The position numbers and the translations under genes were made by a program. Of a stretch of DNA of 64,000 bases, positions 34,658 through 44,765 are shown in pieces. Every line of letters starts with the position of its first letter. Position 1 is the stretch's first letter. Source of the stretch: Kingdonia uniflora (lineage: Eukaryota; Streptophyta; Magnoliopsida; Ranunculales; Circaeasteraceae); NCBI GenBank assembly GCA_014058105.1, contig JACGCM010002535.1:372001-436000 (forward strand), read 5' to 3'. Below the pieces are notes generated by a model. The model ran no database searches, was not told where the DNA came from, and saw nothing but the letters and a program-made list of their open reading frames with translations.

Positions 34658-36539
34658 TCACTTTCGAGGTGATATTTTTGGAGCGGACCACCTACTCACA
34701 TTCTCACTTTTCACATTAGAAAAATTCACATATGACTTATATTTATATCCCTCGAAAAAATGTGCATATGGTTGATAGGGACCAACAAATCTACAATAAG
34801 AAGCAATATGTCCCTTTCGACCACATATACTACAATAATAAGTCTGAGAGTGAGAGACCCGTTTGGTGTGATTATGAGTAGTGGATATCATGTTATGCTT
34901 GGGCAACAAAGTAGAAGCTTTCAAAAACTTTGTAATTTGAGGAGTCTTGGCATTAGAAAGAGGTTCCTTATATCCTAGACCCCTTCTGTCACTATCCGTC
35001 TTTCCCATATATAACATTTTATCAATATACTTGGCCCCATGACAGAACTTCTCAAGTTTCTGCTGAGATAGAACTACATCAAGCTTGGCCGAACGGAGTT
35101 TGTCCAAAGTTGATTTTATGTTCTCCTTCACATCATTAACTTCTTTTTCTAAAAATAGAGCTTTGTCATGAAGGCCTTGTTTCTCATTCTCAAGTGCCTC
35201 TATCTTGTGACTTGTACTCTCAGTTTTGTTTTGAAGTTCGCATGTAAGTGTATCAACTTAATCTTTTAAGACTTTGTTACGTTTACATAGTTTCATGCAC
35301 TTAGCGAGAGTTTGAGCATATAAGTCCTCAAGATTCGGGTCATCAAACTCATCTTGTTCTTGATTACTCTGATTTTCATCTGAACTTTCAAGTTCAAAGA
35401 CATCAAAATTATTATTGCCACAATTAAGAAAAGTAGGATAAGCAATATAATTTCCGTTATCAACTACTTGGGTATGACTCTCATTGTTATCATGTTCATT
35501 ATCACTGTCATCCCAAGTAACATTGATACTCATAGCTCTATGATTAGTTCCAGATTTCCTGTTAGGACAACTATGAGCATAATGACCAAGCTTATGACAC
35601 TTATTCAATTTGACTTTGGTTAGAGTTAAGGTTGGTCTGCCGGTTAGTCAATTTTAGTTGATCATGAGTTCGCGACTTACGATTCACTGATTGCCCTTGT
35701 TTTTGAAATTGACATTTTTGCACAAGGTTTTTAAGCTGGTGACTGATCGAGCCAATCTGTGAATCCATATCGGACCCATCATCATTATCTGAACCGGATG
35801 AGTTGTCAGCTTCTATGGTACCTTTAGAAGAAGAAGAAGATTTAAAAGCAACACTTTTGTTCTTCTCAGGGTTTTTCATTCTCATCTCGAGTTCAAAAGT
35901 TTGCAATTTACCAGCTAATGTATCTGGTTTCATTTTCTGAAGATCCTGAGCTTCCTCTATAGCATCACGTCTGGATCTAAAGCCCTCGGGAAGGGATCTT
36001 AGTACTTTGCGAACTATTTGAACATTTGAGTAAGTTGTTCCTAATGCGGCACTAGTGTAGACAATATCACTTAGTCTCGCATAGAACTCATCAAAGGGTT
36101 CACTCTCATCCATTCGAATATTCTTGAATTGTGAGGTGAGCATCTGCAATTTTCTTTCCTTAACTGTATCATCGCCTTCATGAGTTCGAACTAATATGTC
36201 CCAAGCTTCTTTCGAAGTGGTACAAGCACAGAGATGTCGAAACTCATATTGGCTCACAGCCATAAAGATTACATTGAGGCCTTTAGAATTATAGCCGGCG
36301 ACATCCTTTTCATCCTTTTTCCATTGATTCCTAGGTTTCCGGACCTCTATGGCATCTCCTGGTGCTCCTCGCATCTCAGTAGGATGCAACCAGCCATCCT
36401 TAATGGCAATCCATACATCTTCCCCAATTGATTGTAAGAATGTAACCATTTGAACTTTCCAGTATGGGTAATCTTTACCATCAAAGAGTGGAGGGCGATT
36501 TACAGGACCTTCAAACTTTTCAGAACTCATTATTCTCAA
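34658..36539 (-). pseudogene. gag polyprotein of gag-only element
   Basis: 36539-35601 is a 312-residue UBN2-type gag: PPLFDGKDYPYWKVQMVTFL, TSKEAWDILVRTHEG, LTSQFKNIRMDESEPFDEFY and LAGKLQTFELEM, then a Ser/Asp-rich linker. A frame change leads into a zinc knuckle NKCHKLGHYAHSCPNR, where the first Cys is replaced by Leu, and an acidic stretch (35608-35258). After one TAA a coiled coil follows, with a second complete knuckle CSICGRKGHIASYC and a Pro/Tyr-rich end (34658). Two defects separate it from a single protein of about 630 residues. It would assemble particles and package RNA. Confidence 0.85.
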
Positions 36540-36589
36540 GCGAACTATCCAGGATCTACGCTTAGGTTGTTAAACCACAAAGCGTGACC

Positions 36590-36601
36590 GCTCTGATACC
36601 A
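36590..36601 (-). promoter_or_regulatory. primer-binding site of gag-only element
   Basis: The minus strand reads TGGTATCAGAGC, a full 12-base match to the complement of plant initiator tRNA-Met, two bases after the 5' LTR. Confidence 0.9.
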
Positions 36602-36603
36602 AT

Positions 36604-37744
36604 TGAAATTCCTAGACGCTTGAGACTAATCAATTTCGATTGTTTTAGGTTTAAGTCGATTAGGTCCGAATTCCTTAGAATTAATGTTCTAACCTTAACC
36701 TAAATCGAATCGATACAATTATCTAGTGTTCACAGGCAATTGCAAATTAAAGAACACATGCAAATATTTTTAACCCTGTTGGAAACCTTTCTCAGGAGAA
36801 AAACCCACAGGTCGCTGTCGAATCGCCCGTCAGCTAAAACAATCCAATATTGAAAAATAATTACAAGTATTCAATTACTTCCAGACTCGATAAACACATC
36901 ATGTGGTTACCTCTCTTATAATCGAACTCCCCGCAATCAATTCTCCATTCTCGCAACTTCCCACGTCCTCGCAACGCCTAGCGTTCTCGCAACGCCTCGC
37001 TCCAATCTCTCGTCGAAGCTCCAAATCTTGAATCCCACAAGATCTTCAAATCAAAGTTAAGGTTTCTAAATCATTGATTGATTCAAGGTTGAGTTGTTGT
37101 TCTCTCTTGAATCTCTCAAAGAAAATCTCCTCTCTCCTTAGAATACAATTCCTAGGTTTTTCGGTTTTTAAAGAAGTTAGAAGAGGAAAAAGGAAAAATT
37201 CTTTTTTATTAAGAAAACTGAGTTTCGCGATTTTTACTCGATTATTTTCTATTATATTCGAATATTTTTATACTGTCAACAAAAATCGACAACTAGAAAA
37301 ATAATCGAAGTTTGAAAAAATTTAAGCAGGAAAAAAATATTCGAGCAAGATTAGAAAATATTTGAATATTTTTCTACTGTCGACAAAATCAAAATTTGAA
37401 AAAATTTTATGCAGGAAAAAAATATTCGAGCAAGATTAGAAAATATTTGATTATTTTTATACTGTCGAAAAATATTCGAGCAAGATATAAAATATTCGAA
37501 TATTTTTCCTATTTTCAAATAAACTCTGTTTTATCATTAAACAAACATTATTCGTATTTTTCATACTCCTTAGAATACTCAGGGCTTGATATTCTAAAAT
37601 GAAGAGATAGAAACCCACTTACCTGTTCAGTGTCAGTCCAGCTGTAGTCTCTCCATGTACACTCACTGACGACGGATAACCACTAGATAGTGCCGACACT
37701 CATACTAGACACTAAATGAAACAAACTCCAAAATGGATGTTTCA
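36604..37744 (-). repeat. 5' LTR of gag-only element
   Basis: Direct partner of 31619-32741. It has the same block of TTCGAATATTTTT repeats (37255-37510) and a duplicated CGCAACGCC motif near 36970-37000. Confidence 0.95.
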
Positions 37745-38334
37745 TAAGTTTTTAAACATAAGTGATGGGATGGCAATCTTTGCACCTGACCTTTACCATG
37801 TCACCTGGTAAAGATTCAGTTCCTTTTTCTTTCCTAAACTGGATCGAATTAATTAAGGTCCATGGTTGTGTTTGTGTGTTATTCTACTGTGATTTTTTGT
37901 TCATAATTCAGGTTTCAATCTCCATTCCCTTTGGTGAAATTTGGTGAATTAATAGGGTTTAGAGATCTGTATCTTGGACTCAACATTAAATTTACCATTT
38001 GTTGAGTGGGTCATTCTTTCTTAGAGAAAATCCAGCTACAAGTTTTTTGAAATCAGCGGTGGTGAGAGGTCTATTTTGAGACAAGTTTCTTATTTTAGGG
38101 GAAGGGGATCCTCGAGGGAGAGAGCATTGGCCCCCCCACTCGGCCATCACCATCGAAGGGGTCACTAGAAGCTTCGTTCCCAAAGAAAAGCCAAAAATTA
38201 CTATAAAAGGAAGGTGGCTAAGATCTCAACAGTATAAGCAGAGAACTTTTAATCAACAGTCTAGATGCGTCCAGCTAACGTGAGATTTAAGGTAAAAGAT
38301 TAAACCTCATGCACACTAACATGTACCGAGTTAG
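37745..38334. other. target-side spacer, no gene seen
   Basis: A short minus-strand ORF at 38183-37992 is Ser/Lys-rich and unrecognised. No other signal was seen. The region links the gag-only element to the MATE fragment and could be that gene's intron or 3' flank. Confidence 0.35.
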
Positions 38335-38557
38335 GTGGGAGCTCCCTCAGACTTATAACCCATAGTTAGACTTAAAGGAATCTCAAAAACATAATAGCAT
38401 CAAATGTTCACATAAGGAACCAAAGCTTGCCATCCTGCTCCAATGGCCACACCAGAAAGAATGGCTTGAACGTTGTTGGTAATGATAGAGAAAGCGAACA
38501 TTGGTGTTAAACCGTAGACAAGCTTCTTCATGTCTTCACTGCTCGTAAACAAATCAG
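38335..38557 (-). pseudogene. MATE/DETOXIFICATION transporter, single-exon fragment
   Basis: The minus strand reads DLFTSSEDMKKLVYGLTPMF, then AFSIITNNVQAILSGVAIGA and GWQALVPYVNI, then a TGA where MATE proteins have Gly, and CYYVFEIPLSLTMGYK. This is the conserved stretch of plant MATE efflux carriers around transmembrane helices 9-10 (V-Q-x-x-L-S-G-V-A-x-G-x-G-W-Q). Plant MATEs exchange organic cations or flavonoids for protons. Only this exon is found and it carries a stop, so it is a remnant. A 600-bp solo LTR lies about 140 bases upstream of it. Confidence 0.8.
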
Positions 38558-38693
38558 GGTATTATTTTCTAGAGATGATGAGCACATGGGATATTTTCTA
38601 CTTCTCAAAGTGAAGAAAGAGGAAACTGTACGAGTTTCTTCCCTCAAAAGGATGCTTTTCTTCACGATTTAGCTCATCCCCTAAAAACCATAA

Positions 38694-39293
38694 TGTTAAG
38701 AATACGGCTCAAAAGCTGGGAAAGTCGTTCAAACGAGTGAGGAAGTAATTCGAATGGTAGAGTTTCCGTTGAAGTCGTTCGAATGACCTCATAACTCGTT
38801 CGAACGACTTTGACTCTGTTTGTTTGTTTCTAAGTTTGTTTTGAAGGGGATTTGATCCAAAGTGATGGATTATCTCATGATGCATATTTCAGAGATAACT
38901 TAATGAAAAACCTATAAATAGAGAGTGTATGTTAAAGGCATCTGTACTGTGAGAAAGAAAGAGTTGGAGAGAGAAAAGGGAGAAATCTAGGGTTTAGCTC
39001 TTGAAAGGTTTCTTGGGTTTTCTTTCTAGGGTTTCTTGCTAGAATTATCTGTAAGGATAGAGGTGAGGTTTGAGTGATCTCTGGAACTTATTGCAACCCT
39101 TAGTGTGATAATAAATTTGTCGTGCTTGTCGGGGGTGGTTTTGATCCTGTTTAGGGTTTCCACCTAATTTAAACCTTGTGTATGTGCTTTATTGCTATGA
39201 ATTGAATTCTTCGTGGTAAATTTATAGATTTTTGGTTCTTACTAAATTGCATTGTGCTTCTGCGTTGCGATTTTCCCCCTCAGTTTCCCAACA
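38694..39293 (+). repeat. solo LTR, 600 bp
   Basis: It starts TGTTAAGAATACGG and ends TTTCCCAACA (TG...CA). The perfect 5-bp duplication CATAA flanks it (38689-38693 and 39294-39298). A TATA box (TATAAATA, 38913) is followed by a (GA)-rich leader. Upstream of it are four TTCGAA-like palindromes similar to those in the gypsy LTR. No second LTR or interior is present, so it probably formed by LTR-LTR recombination. Confidence 0.85.
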
Positions 39294-39467
39294 CATAATG
39301 CATAAGTATACCTTATTTAGAGTTTGTTGTTTATATGAAATTCTAAGTTGTAAAAATGAATGATTACCAATCAAAGAATAACTTAACATTCCCTAATTTA
39401 TTTGTATAAGCTTTATAAAGTTGCATAAGTTCCCTAGAAACTATGACCATAGATATTTTTTTAACTA

Positions 39468-39624
39468 CAGTGAAACCTAGATAAATGCACACCCTTGGGA
39501 CCGCCAAAAAATCTGCAAATATAGAGGTTGTACAATTATATAAGTGACAATTAGAAAGAATTTAGATTTTGGGATCAAAGTTTTTTGTGCATTTACATAG
39601 GGTGCAATAAGACAAGTTTCACTC
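39468..39624. mobile_element. pogo/Emigrant-like MITE (tentative)
   Basis: The left end CAGTGAAACCTAGATAAATG, with CTTGGGACC following, resembles the CAGT-AAACCTCTATAAAT ends of plant pogo-like elements. The right end is an imperfect inverted copy (GTGCATTTACATAG ... AAGTTTCACT). TA precedes the left end and lies close to the right end. It is about 157 bases with no ORF. Confidence 0.5.
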
Positions 39625-39639
39625 GATAGAGGTAAACAA

Positions 39640-40680
39640 GGGGGAAAGGAAAGATTGGGGACAAAATTTGCTTACATGTGATTGAGAATTTAAGAAGAAA
39701 CGAAGCTCGAGTTGAATTTTTCTTGGAACGAGTTTAACCTCTCAAGAATATAGAAGAAAGGTGTTTGCAAGTTAAAGAGAAGAAACCATGGGCACTAAGC
39801 CAAAAAACAAGCATTACTAAACTACTAAATGAGCCCAGTAAGTGACTCATTCAACATTAAGTTACTTGACGCAGGTATAAAAATCCCCTTAAATCGGCCT
39901 CAAAAAAGAAGAATAAGCCCTTTAAATTAATGTGTTGTTTGAATGACAAATTTTGTATTTGTGATATCGCTAAGGACAATTTTTCATATTATGTATGAAG
40001 TTCAGCAAGGGGTCTCGACTGAGACAAACTGTCAAATTTGCCTTAATTGCTTCCCTTCTTCCTCTCATTGTCAGGGGTGTAGTTTTACCTATGGGTTAAA
40101 CTATGATATTTTTGGTCGCTAGAGATGTCGCTTCACCTGGGGGCACCCCAAAAGACAATGTTCTTAAAACCAAGGGGGTAAATTGGAATTCTCAACTTTT
40201 ATGGGTTTGATTCAAGCGCAATTGTTGGAGATGGAGCATCCGTTGTACCATTTCAGGTATTGGGGTTCTCAACTTTTATGGGTTGAATTCAAGCGTAGTT
40301 GTCGCAGATGGAGCGTCTGTTATACTATTTCTGGTATAATCTTATAATATCTTTATCTTTACATGATAACCGACACGTGGAGACACATTGGGTGGGATGT
40401 ATCTTTTGGAGAGCATTTATTTGGATTTGCCAACTATCAAAGCTTCCTTGGAGATTGGTATTATACAGGAAATTGCTTGTGGAGCTTGTATATGAATTTA
40501 TAGTATGTAGTATGTAGCATGTAGTATGTAGTATGTAGTACGTTTGTATTTGTTTTGTTTGTCCTGTATAAATCTTTTACATGCTATTAGAAAACCTTTT
40601 GTAAGGGTTTCCTCCCTCTAAGGTTGTAGTGTGTTTGTGAAAAAAAACCACATCAATGTTCCATTCCCTTCCATAAATAT
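39640..40680. repeat. intergenic block with short tandem repeats
   Basis: A ~79-base direct duplication (TTCTCAACTTTTATGGGTT start) lies at about 40190-40260 and 40266-40338. A 7-bp array of AGTATGT units, six copies, is at 40501-40543. No gene is recognised. Confidence 0.7.
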
Positions 40681-40683
40681 TTG

Positions 40684-42322
40684 AATAGGGTCTAAAGTAC
40701 CTTATAAATTATATTTAGTACCTCATAGTTTTAAGAACTACGAGAGGACCCTAGTCTCCAATATTCATTTCATTTAGTACCTCAAAATTCTATTATACCA
40801 AATTTTCCCATGTGTTATAATTCAAAATCCAATTCTCATACTTGAAACCTGATCAACAAGTAATAGGGAAAAATACTAAGTTTTTTATTCTCTTCATTTT
40901 TGGCATAGTTAAATTCCCTAGTCAAGCCTAGAATTAAATGCCCAATTATTTGTGCTTAAAAATGGTTGGCGGCAGGCGCTAGTAGCGACCTATCTTTTTG
41001 TTTTCTTTCTCGTCTACAACTTACAGTGGAAGCAAAGACAATGAAAGATGTAAATCTCTAAGGGGCTATCAAAGAATTGTTAGATCATTTAGTGGGAAAT
41101 ATGTTATTCATATGGAACTCATGGATCATCAAAGAACAACGATATACAAAACCATATGACATAAGTAAGTTAGGTTGTAGTGCGACAAGAACTTATATAG
41201 CGGCGAAAGACCAATGGCTTCCACATGATTTTACAACTACTAAATTAACCCCTTTACAAGCCATAACATCAACATCTCAAGAAAGAATCGATTTTGTTAC
41301 ATGAGCGTAATAGGTAAAAAGCCAATTTTATCAGGTAGCACCATTCAGTTTTACACATTTATAAGGTGTGGCAAGCAGTATGATATATCTTATGAACATA
41401 CTTGTAAAACTGGTCAGTTGATGCCCTCGCCCCCTTCTTCACCCAATCTTAGTGGTTAATGATACTAGACTATTTCTTATAGTTAAAAAGAGCTTGACCG
41501 CCAAGACATGAAGCGTATCCCAACCCTGCTTATATCATTACGCTTAAGAAGATGAATCATTTTAGCATGGTTAACGCTAGGGATCTCATAATGCTTTTGA
41601 AGAAGTGTCCATGCTCCTCGTGTAATAAAAATACTTGAAGATGAGATCAATGTGATGTCATTAGAATTAACAACCTCATCTGGAACAAGGGATCCTCGAA
41701 GATAACATCTTTTGGACCTTATTAGTCTAACCATGAATGTTATTAAGATTTTGACAAAATGATATGTTATAATTCATGGAAACACGATTTTTTCTATCGG
41801 CACATCTTCAAGGATCTAAAACAAGTTCCAAGGACCGTGAAAGATGGTAGAATACAGAATAAAGTTTACCCCATATACCATATCCAAGAGCTCATGGTAA
41901 AAAGAGAACTAGAAATTTTTCAAAAACTTATAAATGAGAGCTTAGACAGGTTACTTCCCAATTTTAAGAAGAAGAATAATAAGAAAAATACGATGATGAG
42001 TAAGGAAAAGAAACCATATACACAACAATACTTGCGGGGAATAGATTAGAAATTGGCGAGAGGGTCATAATAATTGTAGAAGCTCTACGAAAGAAGGCCA
42101 TTGAATATTGCAAGGGAAGAAGAAACCCTATGAAGAAGTTCTACATTTGTGGAACCTGTTACAACTAGTTGGAGCATTAAATTTAGTGTTAAGAAATAAA
42201 AACAGGGTTAGTTGAGGCATTATAAAAGATTAGGGTACTAAATGTATCAAAACATTAAAAATAGGGTTCTCTCGTAGTTTTTAAAAGTATGAGGTACTAA
42301 ATATAACTTTTAAGGTACTTTG
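40684..42322. mobile_element. DNA transposon with ~150-bp TIRs, MULE-like, no transposase
   Basis: The left end GGGTCTAAAGTACCTTATAA is followed by ATTTAGTACCTCATAG and AACTACGAGAG. The right end, read inward on the minus strand, has AAAGTACCTTAAAAGTTATA, then ATTTAGTACCTCATAC and AACTACGAGAG. The right outer bases are cut off by the Copia-2 LTR at 42323. Inside are unrecognised ORFs (41077-41304 plus; 41483-41734 minus; 41759-42049 plus, Lys-rich end), which could be captured gene pieces. Confidence 0.65.
41759..42049 (+). CDS. unrecognised ORF inside TIR element
   Basis: A 96-residue frame starting MICYNSWKHDFFYRHIFKDL with a basic C-terminus (FKKKNNKKNTMMSKEKK). I recognise no domain. It lies between the inverted repeats at 40684-42322 with two other short unassigned frames. 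It may be chance, or a fragment of a captured gene. Confidence 0.2.
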   Translation: MICYNSWKHDFFYRHIFKDLKQVPRTVKDGRIQNKVYPIYHIQELMVKRELEIFQKLINESLDRLLPNFKKKNNKKNTMMSKEKKPYTQQYLRGID

Positions 42323-42568
42323 TGTTAGGAGTTGGGGCCAGCCCAAGGTGGGAACCCAACTGGGCTAGGGTATCCTGCTGGACTCCTAACAAGCCCATAG
42401 GCCTTTATGGTTTATCGAGAGAGTTTAAGTAGAGATAGATAACCTCATATTGGATTATTCTTTTATAGTATGTACAGAGAGATATTATTCAATCAATAAA
42501 ATATCCCTACTCTTCTCTCAATCATCTTATTCTTGATTATTGATAAGAGTATCCATTATTATCCAACA
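42323..42568 (+). repeat. Copia-2 5' LTR
   Basis: TGTTAGGAGTTGG ... TATCCAACA. It shares CTCCTAACAAGCCCATAGGC and the CAATCAATAAAATATCCCTA stretch with the 3' LTR at 61658. The leader then has GTTATCAGCAC twice; no TGGTATCAGAGC-type primer site is seen. Confidence 0.9.
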
Positions 42569-43040
42569 CGTTATCAACAAGTTATCAGCACGTTATCAGC
42601 ACGTAGAGCTAGTGGATTAGAACTGGGAAATAATTCTCAGAATCAACGATTTTCTAGATTTTTTTGAGTTGCAGAGAGGTATTTTTTACTATTTTTAAAT
42701 TTCTATATAATTTTACTTGATCTATGATATATGATATCTAGATATGAATTGGAGTATTATTATACATATATTTCGGATTAAAACGTTATTTTTTGGTGAT
42801 TTTTAACCCGTGTGAAAGGGCAATTTTTAAACTAAAATAGCAATCGTTGTAGAGATCGAATTAACACACAATCAATTTTGTTGCATAGCATATTCCACAA
42901 TGATCACATTGATATATGGCACGTCTCAGGGAGATGTCTCAATCGCCATAAAATATGTATTGAAATTGAGCAGTTCATAGAAAAAAAAATGGCATTTTTA
43001 GGTCATGCTTACGTCACTAGGTTATTTATTATTTTATTTT

Positions 43041-43250
43041 GAGAAATTTTAACTATAGTCCCACCTACAAACTAAATATTTACCTTTAGTCCCCAAGTTG
43101 TTTAAATATGCAATTCTGGTCCCCAAATTGTTTCTAACCACGGGTCAACCTCCGTTGAACTCAAATTTTGACATGAACTGACTAAACTATCCTCATACGA
43201 GTTGTACGTGATTTCTTCTAGCATGTAAACAAGTTGTCTTCAGGTCATCT
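43041..43250 (+). repeat. MULE-2 left terminal inverted repeat
   Basis: Aligns with the reverse complement of 53585-53794 along about 210 bases with scattered mismatches. Shared blocks include CCTTTAGTCCCCAAGTTG, TTGAACTCAAATTTTGACAT and AACAAGTTGTCTTC. Confidence 0.95.
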
Positions 43251-43442
43251 CTTTAGCAAAACACTGTCTAATAGTCATCTCTTTTCCCAAATACCCCAGC
43301 GGTCATCTCCTTCCCAAATCCCTTTAATTTTTCTAAGTTTTGGTGTTGGTCATCTCATTCCCAAATACCTTCATTAAAGCTCTCTCTCTCTCTCTCTCTA
43401 TCTCTCTCATTTTTGAGTTTTGGTGTTGGTTTGTCTTTGTGC

Positions 43443-44213
43443 CTATGGGAGGTGGAGGTGGTGGTGGTAATGATATAAAGGTAAAATCACTTTATATCTC
43501 TTTGTCTCTCTGATTAATCAGGTATTGTATTTTATGTAAATTTTAAGAAATCACCATTAAAGCTTAAAGGTAAGAAATGGAGACTAAAGACAAATTGCAG
43601 GGACATAAATTAGGACTAAATACTAACTTATTGATGATTTATGATTTTTGTCGTAGGATTATTTGTGTTTTATCTGTGATTAAACTTTTCATGGTATTGG
43701 GGATTGTTCATAGTTATATAGTATGTGTAAAAAGCCAAATTGCACTGGAATAATGCAATTTCTATTTCTAAATCAATAGGGAACCCTCGTAGAAAGTACT
43801 TGAAATGTCAATTCCCTACCTGTGGTGCTTTCCAATGGTTGAGTAAGGCCATTGGGCAATCTTCAAATTTACCAAGTATGAGTAACCCCTCTTTCAAAGA
43901 TGGTTGCTTTGGTTATGAGAAAATTAGGCATTGGTGGAGAGAATGTCCTTGGAGGACTGTAGTTTGCCCTAAAGGTGGTTATGGATTCATGAAATTGTGT
44001 AAATCTACTACTCAGAGAACCAAGGGTAAGAAATTTTTAGTTTGTGAAAATGTTGAATGTAAGCACTTTATCTGGCTAAAGGACTATATGTATGAAGAAG
44101 GAAAGAAGAATGCAGAATTTGAGACTATGACTAATTTAAATGTCAAGGTGAGTGTCACTATGGGATTGGATGAATTTTGCAAAGAGTATAAAGGCAAATC
44201 CTCAATGGGGTGA
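43443..44213 (+). CDS. GRF/CCHC zinc-finger protein of MULE-2
   Basis: Probable exon 1 (43446-43481) is ATG plus a Gly run ending NDIK before GTAAAATC. The main ORF (from ~43740 to the stop at 44213) has a first finger CQFPTCGAFQWL, then CFGYEKIRHWWRECPW (C-x3-x4-H-x4-C-P-W knuckle), a GRF finger CPKGGYGFMKLCKSTTQRTK, GKKFLVCENVECKHFIWLKD, and a tail VKVSVTMGLDEFCKEYK. This is the one copy with an unbroken main frame. GRF fingers bind nucleic acid; the function here is unknown. It occupies the place of mudrB in MuDR, reading toward the transposase gene. Start and intron are inferred. Confidence 0.75.
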
Positions 44214-44539
44214 GATTGGGAGTTTCTTGTGATACAAGTTATGTGAAATTTTTCTTATACAAGTTTGTTATGTTTATAATCCATTAGTGATCTTGTGTAC
44301 ACATTCTACACATACTTAACATAACCCCAAACCTTCCCCCTAGCCATTATCCCCCCAACTACCAATATTGGGAAACTAGAATCTTATTTAGTGTTCATTC
44401 TATTTTCAAGAACCCCTTAAATACATTTTCTTTATAAAACCAAGACTTTCCCTATACCTTCTTCAAAACCACAAGTGTTTCTTCTCTTCTTTTCTCTTCT
44501 CTTCTTTTTAAAACCGCAAAAATACATATTTTCTCTACA

Positions 44540-44765
44540 ACTGAGAGTGACTCCTCTTCTGAAGAAGAGTACATTGGATTTGATGCATGTTATGATTTAT
44601 CCTCCAACAATGAGGTTAGCTGGATGGAAGAAGATGAGAGAGAGAGTATGGGTAGACAGAAGAAGAAGAGGAAGAAGAAATAGACGAGGAAGAAGAAGAG
44701 ACAGATGAGGAAGAAGAAGAAGTGACATATGAGGAAGAAGAAGAAAAAGAGAGCAAAAGAGAAAG
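44540..44765 (+). CDS. acidic Glu/Lys-rich repeat ORF in MULE-2
   Basis: After a TATA-like TTTATAAAAC (44433) and a CT-rich leader, the plus strand reads SDSSSEEEYIGFDACYD and SWMEEDERES. It then enters a (GAA/GAG)n tract that encodes runs of Glu in one frame (DEEEEETDEEEEEVTYEEEE) and Lys in another. No ATG opens the acidic frame. It may be a broken exon of a further element gene or only a purine-rich repeat. Confidence 0.35.

Larger units (their letters stand above)
31619..37744 (-). mobile_element. gag-only copia-type LTR retrotransposon (TR-GAG-like), 6.1 kb
   Basis: Direct LTRs are at 36604-37744 (5', minus strand) and 31619-32741 (3'), with flanking GAAGT (31614-31618) and TAAGT (37745-37749). 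A primer-binding site for initiator tRNA-Met adjoins the 5' LTR, and a polypurine tract (AAAGGGGGAGAT on the minus strand) adjoins the 3' LTR. The only coding region is gag (36539-34658). No protease, integrase, RT or RNase H could be found, so it must have depended on a partner element. Confidence 0.9.
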
